Part shown: one piece after another, positions 1 through 12,675 of the stretch | Layout: each line of letters opens with the position of its first letter | Numbering within the stretch: the stretch's first letter is position 1 | Assembly (NCBI RefSeq): GCF_046630445.1 | Contig: NC_092340.1 | Coordinates: 363,796,001 to 363,860,000, forward strand | Direction: 5' to 3' | DNA length: 64,000 bases | Origin: Rutidosis leptorrhynchoides | Lineage: Eukaryota; Streptophyta; Magnoliopsida; Asterales; Asteraceae | Position numbers and translations under genes: made by a program | The notes under the pieces: generated by a model | What the model was told of the DNA's origin: nothing | What the model saw: the letters and a program-made list of their open reading frames with translations, nothing else | Database searches by the model: none

Positions 1-2256
1 TAACCTACAACTAGTTGTCCACAGTTAGATGTACAGAAATAAATCGATAAATATTATCTTGAATCAATCCACGACCCAGTGTATACGTATCTCAGTATTG
101 ATCACAACTCAAACTATATATATTTTGGAATCAACCTCAACCCTGTATAGCTAACTCCAACATTCACATATAGAGTGTCTATGGTTGTTCCGAAATATAT
201 ATAGATGTGTCGACATGATAGGTCGAAACATTGTATACGTGTCTATGGTATCTCAAGATTACATAATATATAATACAAGTTGATTAAGTTATGGTTGGAA
301 TAGATTTGTTACCAATTTTCACGTAGCTAAAATGAGAAAAATTATCCAATCTTGTTTTACCCATAACTTCTTCATTTTAAATCCGTTTTGAGTGAATCAA
401 ATTGCTATGGTTTCATATTGAACTCTATTTTATGAATCTAAACAAAAAAATTATAGGTTTCTAGTCGGAAAAATAAGTTACAAGTCGTTTTTGTAAAGGT
501 AGTCATTTCAGTCGAAAGAACGACGTCTAGATGACCATTTTAGAAAACATACTTCCACTTTGAGTTTAACCATAATTTTTGGATATAGTTTCATGTTCAT
601 AATAAAAATCATTTTCTCAGAATAACAACTTTTAAATCAAAGTTTATCATAGTTTTTAATTAACTAACCCAAAACAGCCCGCGGTGTTACTACGACGGCG
701 TAAATCCGGTTTTACGGTGTTTTTCGTGTTTCCAGGTTCTAAATCATTAAGTTAGCATATCATATAGATATAGAACATGTGTTTAGTTGATTTTAAAAGT
801 CAAGTTAGAAGGATTAACTTTTGTTTGCGAACAAGTTTAGAATTAACTAAACTATGTTCTAGTGATTACAAGTTTAAACCTTCGAATAAGATAGCTTTAT
901 ATGTATGAATCGAATGATGTTATGAACATCATTACTACCTTAAGTTCCTTGGATGAACCTACTGGAAAAGAGAAAAATGGATCTAGCTTCAATGGATCCT
1001 TGGATGGCTCAAAGTTCTTGAAGCAAAATCATGACACGAAAACAAGTTCAAGTAAGATCATCACTTGAAATAAGATTGTTATAGTTATAGAAATTGAACC
1101 AAAGTTTGAATATGATTATTACCTTGTATTAGAATGATAACCTACTGTAAGAAACAAAGATTTCTTGAGGTTGGATGATCACCTTACAAGATTGGAAGTG
1201 AGCTAGCAAACTTGAAAGTATTCTTGATTTTATGAAACTAGAACTTTTGGAATTTATGAAGAACACTTAGAACTTGAAGATAGAACTTGAGAGAGTTCAA
1301 TTAGATGAAGAAAATTGAAGAATGAAAGTGTTTGTAGGTGTTTTTGGTCGTTGGTGTATGGATTAGATATAAAGGATATGTAATTTTGTTTTCATGTAAA
1401 TAAGTCATGAATGATTACTCATATTTTTGTAATCTTATGAGATATTTCATGCTAGTTGCCAAATGATGGTTCCCACATGTGTTAGGTGACTCACATGGGC
1501 TGCTAAGAGCTGATCATTGGAGTGTATATACCAATAGTACATACATCTAAAAGCTGTGTATTGTACGAGTACGAATACGGGTGCATACGAGTAGAATTGT
1601 TGATGAAACTGAACGAGAATGTAATTGTAAGCATTTTTGTTAAGTAGAAGTATTTTGATAAGTGTATTGAAGTCTTTCAAAAGTGTATAAATACATATTA
1701 AAACACTACATGTATATACATTTTAACTGAGTCGTTAAGTCATCGTTAGTCGTTACATGTAAGAGTTGTTTTGAAACCTTTAGGTTAACGATCTTGTTAA
1801 ATGTTGTTAACCCAATGTTTATAATATCAAAAGAGATTTTAAATTATTATATTATCATGATATTATGATGTACGAATATCTCTTAATATGATATATATAC
1901 ATTAAATGTCATTACAACGATAAACGTTACATATATGTCTCGTTTCAAAATCATTAAGTTAGTAGTCTTGTTTTTACATATGTAGTTCATTGTTAATATA
2001 ATTAATGATATGTTTACTTATCATAATATCATGTTAACTATATATATAACCATATATATGTCATCATATAGTTTTTTTACAAGTTTTAACTTTCGTGAAT
2101 CACCGGTCAACTTGGGTGGTCAATTGTCTATATGAAACCTATTTCAATTAATCAAGTCTTAACAAGTTTGATTGCTTAACATGTTGGAAACATTTAATCA
2201 TGTAAACATCAATCTCAATTAATATATATAAACATGGAAAAGTTCGGGTCACTACA
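1..2256 (-). mobile_element. Element F: LTR (partial) of the D/E chromovirus family
   Basis: The window opens inside an LTR that is nearly identical to the LTRs of elements D and E; for instance base 1 corresponds to about 14534 and 27431. It ends at 2256 with the family terminus GGGTCACTACA, which reads TGTAGTGACCC on the element strand. The DNA to its right does not show the PPT or integrase end found next to the 3' LTRs at 19844 and 30050. This is therefore either the 5' LTR of a - strand element whose body lies to the left, or a solo LTR. It appears to be inserted in the Tat-like element that follows; the left TSD is out of view. The small ORFs inside it recur in every copy and are not supported as genes. 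Confidence 0.85.
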
Positions 2257-3879
2257 TAAATTGTTTCGGAATTTAAAATTTTTACTTTATACACTTGGTT
2301 ACCATTAGAAATACTAGTAAAATAGTAGTTGTATTAGAATCTAGTGCTCTCTGATAATAAAGAACAGCCCTAGTCTTATATACTCACTACCCAATTCTAG
2401 TAAAAATTTTCAAAATTTTCAATTAAATGAACTCAAAATCATGTTTATACATATTTATGAACGATAAAACTAGGTGTTAACACCGAAATTATTGTTACCT
2501 CGAAAAGGACATAAATTGAGAAACAAACCAAAATGTTAAAATTCATTTAAAATGGAATAGAGGACAATAAAAAGGAAAATAAAAGCCAAGTGTGGGAAAA
2601 ATTACCAAGTTATCTTGAACATATGTCACATATTTCTGTAACAAATAATTGAAGATACTTTTGCTTTGGACTAAACTAAACTGTTTTACCTGATGAAAGA
2701 AAAGAAGAGATGGATCTACACGATGAATCAATTCCATCGTTAAAAGGAAGTAAAGTCTTTCGAAAAAGAAACGCGCTTCTTGATTTAGGTCATGAAGTTG
2801 TCGTCCAGACCAGCTGTAGGTTGATGAAAAATCTATAAAAGTCATCTCTAAAATCAGCAGGAAATCCACGGACCTCAGCATAAAACAGGGTCGCCAAGTG
2901 GTCAGATTTATCCTAACCATGAGAAGGATTTATCTCGTACAATGGGGGGCACCGTGCAAATTAGCTTGATAAGACTAATGAATCAGACCCCCAGAAAGGA
3001 TAATCTCCTTAAAAGATCAAAAATCAGCTTTTAAGCCTGATATTACTCAATCCTAGAGATTGACCTTAAAGATTGAGAATTACAAACTCATGGAATTCAA
3101 TGATATCTAAACTCGAGCTTGAACGAGAAAATATTTTGATCAAAATTACAAACCGATTTGTTTTCTGAAAACCCATTTTTCAATGCGTTCATTACCATTG
3201 AACGTAAAATCCTAGGAATTCACCTGGAATTCATTAGGTCACCTGAACCAAATCGGGTGTCAACCGTAAGAACGGTGGTTGCATAGCATGGTCAAAGACA
3301 GGACCTTGTGCCAGACCGAAAAATCATAAGGGTGAGCTTTACTATTGCTCCTACCAAGGATAGTAATTGCGTCCGACACGTTATAGACCATAATTAAAAG
3401 AATGTCAGGGGACATTGCCTTAACAGTTGCTTGTTCAACGCTTTCCTTTACAACCGGACGGTAGTTAACCGAAAGGTAATATTCGGAACAAGTAAACTGG
3501 ATGTGTTGCTTTCCCAATACAAGGTTAGCAAGTGGGTGACACAAAACCGCAAGTTTTGAGCTAAAATTTTCAAATCTGAAACCCACCAAACCCACAAAAA
3601 TATTTTGCAAACACCGGTGAAGGGTTATTCCGAAAAAATTATCTAGGGTAAAAACTAGATTGAATTTTCAAAAAGATCAAATGTTTTCATAAAGATCCAA
3701 TTTCCTTAATGGATCTAAATTTTATAGTCATGTGGGACTGTAAACCACATCGTTACTACCATTGTTTATACCGCCGTAAAGAAATCACTGATGTACAAAG
3801 TGTGAAGAATAAAGAAGTGATTCTAGTATTTCAAGACTATATTGCTTGAGGACAAGCAACGCTCAAGTGTGGGAATATT
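2257..3879 (+). mobile_element. Tat/Ogre-like Ty3/gypsy element, 3' non-coding internal region
   Basis: No credible coding frame is present; the open frames on the - strand are unsupported. The stretch has the look of the long non-coding 3' region of Tat-lineage elements: an AAGTGTGGGA block near 2592, another at 3865-3874, and the run GAGGACAAGCAACGCTCAAG just before the LTR start. The TGTGGGAATATT run preceding the LTR is in the PPT position. Assignment to the Tat lineage rests on my recollection of such elements in composites and on the LTR that follows. It is truncated at the left by LTR F. Confidence 0.6.
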
Positions 3880-5889
3880 TGATAATGCTAAAAATGAACA
3901 TATATTTCATAGCATTATTCCTTAAGAAAGACAAGCTTTTAGTTGCAATTATCCTATTTACAAGTGATATTCGATTAAATAATAAAAGGTGAAGACAAAA
4001 GACAGATTCGACAAATTGAAGACGCAAACGACCAAAAAGCTCAAAAATACAAAATGCAATCAAAGAGGTTCCAATTATTAATAAGAAACGTCTCAAAATT
4101 ACAAGAGTACAAGATTCAAAACGCAAAGTATAAGATATTAAATTATTCGCAAGGACGTTCGAAAATCCGGAACCGGGACCAGAGTCAACTCTCAACGCTC
4201 GACGCAACGGACTAAAAATTACAAGTCAACTATGTACATGAATATAATATAATATATAATTAATTCTTAAAATTAATATATATATATTATATTATATTAT
4301 AAAACTGTCGGCAGAAGAAAACAACCAAATGTGAGCCTCCCCAGCTGGCCATGCGATCGCATGGCCTTGAAGAGCAAAGCTCATGCGATCGCATGAGCTC
4401 CTTTTTCAGTTCACAGGCCTATAAATTCGCAGTTTGGTGAACGTAATATATATCTTTTTAATCCATCCTCTCTATATCTATACGTAATATTTATATTTAT
4501 AATTTATATTTTAATTTTAATTTTAATTTTAATTCTAATAATAAGGGTATGTTAGCAAATGTTGTAAGGGTGTAAGTCGAAATTCTGTCCGGGTAACGCT
4601 ACGCTATTTTTAATCATTGTAAGTTATGTTCAACCTTTTTAATTTAATGTCTCGTAGCTAAATTATTATTATGCTTATTTAATCCGAAGTAATCATGATG
4701 TTGGGCTAAAAATATTAAAATTGGATAATTGGGCTTTGTACCATAATTGGGGTTTGGACAAAAGAACGACTCTTGTGGAAATTAGACTATGGGCTATTAA
4801 TGGGCTTTATATTTGTTTAACTAAATGATAATTTGTTAATTTTAATATAAAGATTTACAATTGGATGTCCCTATAAATAACCATATACACTAGATCGGAC
4901 ACGATGGGCGGGGTATTTATATGTACGAATAATCGTTCATTTAACCGGACACGGGAATGGATTAATAGTCACTAGAATTATTAAAACAGGGGTAAAATTA
5001 TGTATAAGGACACTTGGCATAATTGTTAACAAAGTATTAAAACATTGGGTTACACGCAGTCGATAACCTGGTGTAATTATTAAACAAAGTATTAAAATCT
5101 TGTTACAGTTTAAGTCCCCAATTAGTTGGAATATTTAACTTCGGGTATAAGGATAATTTGACGAGGACACTCGCACTTTATATTTATGACTGATGGACTG
5201 TTATGGACAAAAATCAGACGGACATATTAAATAATCCAGGACAAAGGACAATTAACCCATGGGCATAAAACTAAAATCAACACGTCAAACATCATGATTA
5301 CGGAAGTTTAAATAAGCATAATTCTTTTATTTCATATTTAATTTTCTTTATTTTATATTTAATTGCACTTCTAATTATCGCACTTTTATTTATTGTTATT
5401 GTATTTAATTGCACTTTTAATTATCGTACTTTTTAATTATCGCAAGTTTATTTTATCGCACTTTTATTTATCGCAATTTCATTATCGTTATTTACTTTAC
5501 CCTTTAAATTAAGTCTTGTATTTATTTTTAATATTTTACATTTAGGTTTTAACTGCGACTAAAGTTTTAAAATCGACAAACCGGTCATTAAACGGTAAAA
5601 ACCCCCCTTTAAAATAATAATATTACTTTTATATATATTTGTATTTTTATAAATTAAACTAATATAGCGTTAAGCTTTGTTTAAAGATTTTTTTTTCCCT
5701 GTGGAACGAACCGGACTTACTAAAAACTATACTACTGTACGATTAGGTACACTGCCTATAAGTGTTGTAGCAAGGTTTAAGTATATCCATTCTATAAATA
5801 AATAAATATCTTGTGTAAAATTGTATCGTATTTAATAGTTTTTCCTTGTAAAATTCAATAGTATTTTATACCCCTTAGCTTTGACATCA
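3880..5889 (+). mobile_element. Tat/Ogre-like 3' LTR, about 2.0 kb
   Basis: The LTR starts TGATAATGC at 3880 and ends ATCA at 5889, giving TG...CA-type ends (TGAT/ATCA). It follows a purine-rich tract. It is inserted in element A: at 5890 the antisense frame resumes exactly in the A gag-pol coding sequence (REPIRVR), and the frame to its left is LTR. The expected right TSD is the first five bases after 5889 (CTCGT); the left copy lies outside the window. Inside it are two long perfect palindromes (4347-4399). The middle part (5320-5480) is a run of TTTAATTGCAC/ATCGCACTTTTA-type short repeats. Confidence 0.7.
4347..4399. repeat. Pair of perfect 20-22 bp palindromes
   Basis: Bases 4347-4366 read GGCCATGCGATCGCATGGCC, identical to their own reverse complement. 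Bases 4378-4399 form a second perfect palindrome of 22 bp with the same CATGCGATCGCATG core but different outer arms (AGCT instead of GGCC). Eleven bases separate them. The shared core with compensated arms suggests conserved dyad symmetry, such as a binding site or hairpin, in the Tat LTR. Function is unknown. Confidence 0.9.
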
Positions 5890-7090
5890 CTCGTACTCGA
5901 ATTGGCTCTCGTTCCTTTCTGCTTAGAGTGTCAGCCACTACATTCGCTTTCCCGGGATGATAGCGAATCTCACAATCATAGTCGTTTATTAGCTCGACCC
6001 ACCTACGTTGCCTCATGTTCAGCTGTTTTTGATCGAAAATATGTTGAAGGCTTTTATGATCGGTAAACACAGTGCATTTAACCCCATATAAGTAGTGTCT
6101 CCATATCTTCAATGCAAACACTACTGCTCCCAGTTCTAGATCATACGTCGTATAATTTCGCTCGTGAATCTTCAATTGTCGGGATGCGTACGCAATAACT
6201 TTCTTTCGTTGCATAAGGACGCAACCAAAACCTTGTCGCGAAGCGTCACAATATATCTCAAAATCATCGTTCCCTTCAGGTAACGATAAAATAGGCGCCG
6301 TAGTCAACTTCTTCTTCAGTAATTGAAATGCACTCTCCTGCTCAGAAGTCCATTCGTACTTCTTCCCTTTTTGCGTTAACGCTGTTAATGGTTTAGCTAT
6401 TCGGGAAAAATCTTGAATAAATCTTCTATAATAACCGGCTAAACCCAAAAATTGACGTATTTGTGTTGGTGTCTTAGGAGTCTCCCACTTTTCAATGGCC
6501 TCAATTTTAGCTGGATCAACCTGAATTCCTTTGCTACTAACAACGTGACCAAGAAATTGCACTTCTTTCAACCAAAATACACACTTAGAAAATTTGGCGT
6601 ATAACTGTTCTTTTCTTAACAATTCTAATACCAACCTTAAATGCTGCTCATGCTCTTGCTCATTTTTGGAATAGATGAGAATATCGTCAATGAAAACGAT
6701 AACAAACTTATCTAAATACGGACTACAAACTCGATTCATGAGGTCCATGAATACAGCTGGCGCATTCGTCAATCCAAACGGTATGACCAAAAATTCGTAA
6801 TGACCGTAGCCTGTCCGAAAAGCAGTTTTCGAAATATCTTCTTCTTTGACGCGTAGTTGATGATAGCCCGATCTTAGGTCGATTTTTGAATAAACACATG
6901 ATCCTTACAGTTGATCAAACAAGTCGTCAATTCTCGGTAGTGGATAACGATTCTTGATAGTTAACTTATTTAATTCACGGTAATCTATACACATTCGGAA
7001 GGATCCATCTTTCTTCTTGACGAATAAAATTGGAGCTCCCCACGGTGATGTGCTCGGTCGAATGAAACCACGGTCCAGTAATTCTTGTAA
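5890..7090 (-). pseudogene. Element A: reverse transcriptase-RNase H (broken pol)
   Basis: This is the Ty3/gypsy RT and RNase H region of chromovirus A, read right to left after gag-protease. The RT core carries [15 protein letters not shown]-type residues (here [13 protein letters not shown] near 6785-6750) and the FIDDILIYS catalytic motif near 6690-6670. RNase H follows ([12 protein letters not shown] near 6255, [11 protein letters not shown] near 6060, VVADTLSRK near 5910). Upstream, the RT N-terminus is interrupted by a TAG directly after KELQI (7091) and a TAA near 6907 within the YSKIDLRSG block. The left end is cut at 5890 by the Tat-like LTR, so integrase is missing here and presumably lies left of the window. 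Not functional. Confidence 0.9.
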
Positions 7091-8836
7091 CTAGATTTGT
7101 AACTCTTTCATCTCAGATGGTGCAAGTCTGTATGGAGCACGAGCCACTGGTGCCGCCCCTGGTACTAGATCTATTTGAAATTCTACAGATCTAAATGGAG
7201 GTAATCCCAGCAACTCTTCCGGAAATACATCAGGAAAATCTTTTGCTACAGGCACGTCGTTGATGCTCTTCTCTTTTTCCTTCATTTCGGCTTTATTAAC
7301 ATGTGCTAAGATAGCATAGCACCCTTTCTTCAAGCACTTTTGGGCTTTCAAACAGCTAATGAGTTTTAGCTTTGAGTTACCCTTCTCTCCATAAATCATT
7401 ACTGGCGTTTTATCCTTACGAGGAATGCGAATTGCCTTATTGGCACACACAACTTCAGCTCCTATTTTAGACATCCAGTCCATGCCGACTATTACATCAA
7501 AACTTCCTAATTCTACGGGTATCAAATCAATTTTAAACGTTTCTCCGGCTAAATTTATTTTACAATCACGGCAAATTTTATCGGCTTTAATTAGTTTACC
7601 ATTAGCTAACTCAATCATGTACTTAGCATCTAGAGGTAATGATGAGCAATTCAATTTAGCGTAAAAGTCTCTACACACGTAACTTCTATCGGCACCAGTA
7701 TCAAATATAATAGATGCTGATAAGTTATTAATGGTAAACGTACCCGTAACAAGCTCCGAGTCTTCACACGCCTCTCTAGTATTAATAATAAATGCTCTTC
7801 CATGTGCAGATCCGTTATTCTTCTCTGGATTCGGGCACTGGCTCTTATAATGACCCTGTTTCCCACACCCATAACAAGTAACAGTGGCCAAGACAGTTCT
7901 ATTTGCATTGGTGGCAGGAGTCTTGGTGCCATTGGTATTTGTAACAAGAATCCTATAATCTTCAGCAAGATGACGCCTTCGATTACAATTATTGCACACC
8001 ACATTACAATAACCAGAGTGATGTTTGTGGCATCTGTTACATAAAGGATTTCGTCCTTTGTAACCTGAGCTTGAACTACTACCCACACCTTGCGTGGTTT
8101 CTTGTTTCTTGTTGGATTGTTGATTACCTTCCCACTTTCTTTTGTTTTCCGATGTCTTGACATCGGTGTTCTTATCCAGAATAATCTGGTCCATCAACTC
8201 GTTTGCCATAGTGATGGCTTCATAAATAGTCTTCGGTTTCGATATTGTAACATTTGCCTTGACATTTTTAGGCAAACCATCTTTGTACAGTTCTATCTTC
8301 CGTTCTTCAGTTGGTACCAATTCGGGACATAGCAAAGCTAATTCCATGAATCGCTGATTGTAGTTGGTGAGTCCAGTACCAACAACTTTCAGGCTTTGTT
8401 ATTCAGCTTCCAACTTCCTAACCTCGTTCCTTGGACAATACTCGTTGATTAGCATTGTTTTGAATTCTTCCCATGGAGTATCATAAGCTACATCTCCTCC
8501 TACGGCCTTCACATAGTTTTTCCACCACGTGAGTGCACTATCTTGTAAGGTGCACGATGCATACTTGGTCATGTCCTTCTCAATACAACCACTGATTTTA
8601 AACACAGACTCAATCTTTTCGATCCACCGGGTTAAACCGATCGGTCCTTCTGTTCCACTGAATGATGAGGGCTTGCAACCTTGAAAAGTTTTGTAGGTGC
8701 ATCCCACAAGAGGATTTGGGTTAACTGCAGCACCTCTTGTAGCCTCGATCCATAACATTCTGTCGTTCACTCGCTGATTGATGAGTTCCTCGATTTCTTG
8801 TTCCGTCATTCGGTTCATTCGTGCCATATTCTTCAA
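7091..8836 (-). pseudogene. Element A: gag-protease region (broken)
   Basis: The capsid part begins at 8836 (or the ATG nine bases further in) with a Retrotrans_gag-like domain (GPIGLTRWIEKIESVF, SALTWWKNY). It is interrupted by a TAA at about 8399, then continues from 8347. The nucleocapsid has a CX2CX4HX4C-like cluster at CNRCHKHHSGYC and a good zinc knuckle, CYGCGKQGHYKSQC. The aspartic protease is recognised by FDTGADRSY near 7700-7680 and the downstream IVGMDW block. The frame ends at a TAG at 7091-7093 just before the RT linker. In related element E the same order is a single gag-pol frame, so A has decayed. It is the most diverged of the three F-box/acidic-family relatives here. Confidence 0.88.
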
Positions 8837-8977
8837 TAAGAATGAAAAAAATAATTATTCACATGGAATATTATAGATGTAGTGTGTATTTACAGTACAT
8901 CGTAGCTTATTAATAATATGAACCAGTTATTATTATAAAAGCCTTTTTTTCTTATTAGCGTTTTATAATTATATCTA

Positions 8978-8997
8978 GGGTAGTACCTACCCGTTAA
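8978..8997 (-). promoter_or_regulatory. Element A: internal copy of the PPT-region motif upstream of gag
   Basis: The plus strand reads GGGTAGTACCTACCCGTTAA, an inverted repeat (GGGTAG/CTACCC) followed by GTTAA. On the element strand the second half is TTAACGGGTAGGTAC, the same string that abuts the 3' LTR in elements D and E. It lies between the acidic ORF and gag. The same arrangement occurs at 24582 (E) and 34786 (D). Role unproven; a central polypurine tract or a scar of accessory-module capture are possibilities. Confidence 0.55.
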
Positions 8998-9209
8998 AGT
9001 TCATACTTAATAGCTTAGTACAGAAATCAATTACTTCCATCCAAATAATACTCCACCATGGAAAATTATTGCATTTCACACTTCACTATTTTACATATGC
9101 TTATCTTACATCAAACATTAAGCAAACCACACTAGTAATATTATACAAAACGTTATACGATCCCATGGTTTAAAACAACAGCGCATCATTTAATTCAAAA
9201 TGTTTGTGT

Positions 9210-9608
9210 TCAAAGAAATCGCTTAAAACTTATCCTGGCTGTCTCCCTACGTTTTGGCTGAGGGGCCAAAGAACTGGATGTCGGGATAGAACTAATAGGA
9301 ATAGCGGGAATAGGGGTGGAAGTGTTTGGTGGAGTTGGTGCCACAACATCCTCACTAAACTCGGGATTTAGATTTTCCAATTCAGTAGCCTTTCGTTTCT
9401 TTCCTCGTTCGAACTTGTCTTTCGTAATTTCCTGTATTTCTTCCTCCTCAGGATCACTTTCCGGTTCCTCTTCAATTGATTCATCCGGAAATTGTGAGTC
9501 TTCCCCAAAGGTGTCGTTTTCGTCATCGGATAGGTTAATGACTGGAACACCATCTGAGGATTCTGGTTCGGAGTCGCTGAATGTGATAACAAGTTCTAAG
9601 CCAGACAT
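9210..9608 (-). CDS. Element A: acidic accessory ORF, 132 aa, SIM-like motif
   Basis: This intact sense-strand frame lies between the primer-binding site and gag of element A. The protein is strongly acidic for its first 60 residues, with S/D/E clusters, then basic (RGKKRK near 68-73), then Pro/Ser/Thr-rich. Residues 21-30 read VPVINLSDDE, which has the form of a SUMO-interaction motif: a hydrophobic core followed by Ser and acidic residues. The EEEIQEITKDKF stretch aligns by eye with SDDVIEITPTEF of the corresponding ORF in element E, so the two are probably homologous. No enzyme domain is recognised. It is not part of the usual gag-pol set; the role is unknown. A chance acidic frame is unlikely given the counterparts in D and E. 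Confidence 0.65.
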   Translation of the reverse strand: MSGLELVITFSDSEPESSDGVPVINLSDDENDTFGEDSQFPDESIEEEPESDPEEEEIQEITKDKFERGKKRKATELENLNPEFSEDVVAPTPPNTSTPIPAIPISSIPTSSSLAPQPKRRETARISFKRFL

Positions 9609-9785
9609 CTATCACACAACAACTAGCACGTTAGTACCACATAATATTTACATATTAATTTTTAACCAACAAGGATAAGCAATAGTTTTCGAAATCAAAC
9701 ATGGTCAAAGTCCAGACTCACTAATGCATCCTAACAAACTCGATAAGACACATTAATGCAAATTTTCTGGTTCTCTAAGACCAAC

Positions 9786-9797
9786 GCTCTAATACCA
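9786..9797 (-). other. Element A: primer-binding site (tRNA-iMet-like)
   Basis: On the element strand it reads TGGTATTAGAGC, one mismatch from the common plant PBS TGGTATCAGAGC. It sits two bases inside the 5' LTR edge. Confidence 0.8.
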
Positions 9798-9799
9798 CC

Positions 9800-12675
9800 T
9801 GAGACGTCCCGTTCATATCAAATATAAATGTCACGTATTCATTGGTGTCATTGCGAGATATTGACCTCTATATGTGACATTTTTAAAAAAAAATCTGCAT
9901 ACGTTTTTATGATACAAACCATAAACTTTATTATAACCAAAGACTTAAACAACATAATAATGATTATCGTTTAGCGATAATCTTAGTCTTACAAACTTTA
10001 CGTTTGATAATAACAGTACGATTTCCAACATATTTCACATTACAAATCTTCCGATATGCAGTTTTATTTTTGACACAAATATGCATACTCCAAATCTTGC
10101 TTAAATTCGGCATAATGCAGCGGAAACTTTTAATTATCACCTGAGAATAAACATGCTTAAAACGTCAACATAAAGTTGGTGAGATATAGGTTTAATGCTA
10201 ACAGCGTTATAAATATAGACCACAAGATTTCATATACACAAACGTTTTAATAAAAATATTCTAAGTGGTTGAGCACTTGATAACCATACTTAACATTTAA
10301 TCACATATTCCCTTTATTATGAAATCTCACTACACCGTACCAAGTATAGTTACCGAAACGAAGTACTGTGCAACCGTTGAATATTGGTCGTCCAGTCCGG
10401 TTGGGTTGTCAGGCTCGATAGATCTATCAACAGGATTCGCGTTTACAATACCGCATGTAAATAGTAGTTACCAAGTTACAGGGAAGTATGCCAGTGGTAC
10501 AACTCAACGTAGAATATATATTTTTTATCACTTGTGTCCATAACGTAAATCATAAAATGCATGTATTCTCATCCCGAAATATTTAGAGTTTAAAAGTGGG
10601 ACTATATACTCACTTTTGCCTTGAAGATATTTAACACGACTTGGTCTCCGATAGATATCACGAACCTAACCATATATATAATATATCAACATATTTTCTT
10701 TTCAAATAATCGTTTCATATATACTTATAATACTTTTAATATCTATTAGTCCGTAGTTAGCAGTCCGATGTTAGTGGTCCACAATTAGTTGCTCAATAAA
10801 ATAAATAAAAACCCCATCGTATTCTTATTGATCGGAATTAATCTTGACCCATGGTACCATGTTGTCAAATGACGTGTTGCGTACATAAAGTACCGTGTTG
10901 TCAAATGACGTGTTGCGTACAATCATGAGGTCTTATAATTAATCCTCTCGTGTTGTTTACGGGTGGTCCTGAAATATATAAAATCAAATCATAAGTAAAT
11001 ATATATAAAATATCATATGAATTAGCAAAGACATGATTAGTTTAGTTTTACTCCAATTAATTTCGTAGCTAAACTAGCTTCGGATACCCAATTTTGTTTT
11101 AGCCGCAGTTTCTTCAATACAACTCCGTTTTTGTTGGTTCAACTTGCCACTTCCTTGGATCGAGCCATTATTTATTAATATGAACTGTAAATACCTTAGT
11201 TTGCATTCAAAATCACAGGTTATAGGTCAAACTTTGGTGAATCTTATGAAAGTGATCATTTCCGTTGTAAAAACAACACCTAGATGATCATTTTTACAAA
11301 AATATTTACACTTTGAGTTACACCATGAGATTTTTATATATTAACATATTCATAAGAAATATCATTTTTCCAGAATATAAACTTCTAATTCAAAGTTTAA
11401 GATAGTTTTTAATTATCCAACCCAAAACAGCCCCCGGTTGCACTCCAACGATGTAGATTCAGTTTTAAGGTGTTCTTTGTAAAATTAAGTTGTATCTTGT
11501 TAAGTTAGCATATCATTATGATATATTACAGGTCTTGAAGTGTTTTAAAAGTCAAGTTAGAAGGATCTATTTAGTTTGCGAACAAGTTTGAAATCATTCA
11601 AACTATGTTCTTGTTGTTATGATTTGTATATTCTTAATAAGATAGTTATAATTGAACAAGATGATGAACAAAGGTTATACCTCAAGTATGATGAAGAAAG
11701 TTACTGAATAAACAAGATATGAACTTGTTCTTGATGACTTGGAAGATTAAGAAGTGAAATCATGAAAAGAAACAAAGGTTGTAAGTAAGTTTATATCTTG
11801 ATTTAAGATAAATAACTTACATGAATTGAATCAAAGTTTAAACATAGTTTTACCTTGATTATGAAGCTAAAAGATGGTGAAAATGCTTGGAGATGATCAA
11901 GTATGATGTTAGGAGTATTTTGAGAGAGAATTTAGAGTGTAAGTATGAGAAAATGGAATGGAAAAATGGGGTGAAATCATAAAAACGAATTTACTTGTTA
12001 TATAGAAAAAAAAAAATCCTTAAATTTGTTTTTTAGCTCATAAGTCTTCCTAATTGATCCCACATGTTGTTGACTAACAATGGCTGCTAAGAGCAGATAA
12101 TTGAGGTCTAATAATTGGTATTTATCAATAGTAAATACATCTAGAAGCTACGTATAATACGGGTACATATACCCTAAGTATACGTGTAGAAATCTTGAGG
12201 AAATGGAACGAGAATTCAAATATAACTATCTTTTGTGAATATACATATGTTGTTTTATGTATTTAAGCCCTTTAAAAGTGATTAAATATGTATTTATACG
12301 ATACTTGTATAAGCATTATAGATTATAGGTATATATTTCAAAGAACGTTACCTATAGTTACCGTTTTGAAAACTTAAGTTAGTAGTCTCAAAGTATACTT
12401 ATAACTCATTGTTATTAGTACACAATGATATGTTAAACCATCCTTAGATCATGTTAAATATGTATAAATACGTATATGTACACAATCGTATAATTATCGT
12501 ATGTTATATAGTTCGTGATATCATCGGTCAAATTGGACGGTCAAACGTTGTGTAAAACTCTTTTCAAAAACACAAGACTCAACAATTTGGATTGCTTATC
12601 ATGTTGGTAATGTTTAATTTATGTAAATATTAATCTTATATGTATAAAACGATCAGAAAAATCCGGGTCGTTACA
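9800..12675 (-). mobile_element. Element A: 5' LTR, about 2.9 kb
   Basis: Bounded by TGAGACGTCCC at 9800 and GGTCGTTACA at 12675, which on the element strand is TGTAACGACCC...GGGACGTCTCA. The PBS lies immediately to the left, so this is the 5' LTR of a - strand element. Immediately to the right the RT sequence of element C starts (ACGTTATGGACAT, encoding the RYGH block), so A is inserted in C; the right TSD should be ACGTT (12676-12680). The short ORF at 10319 lies within the LTR and is unsupported. Confidence 0.8.

Noticed and set aside
1447-1680. 77-residue open frame on the - strand, repeated at 15979, 19042, 28877 and 39037
   Set aside because: It lies in the LTRs of the D/E/F family and is conserved only because the LTRs are recent copies; no domain and no conservation beyond neighbouring non-coding LTR sequence.
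2543-4207. Three - strand frames of 114-125 residues
   Set aside because: They are antisense to the Tat-like 3' region and LTR, without recognisable motifs.
5855-5889. Apparent C-terminal extension of the element A pol frame
   Set aside because: These codons are Tat-like LTR sequence read through the insertion junction, not part of the protein.
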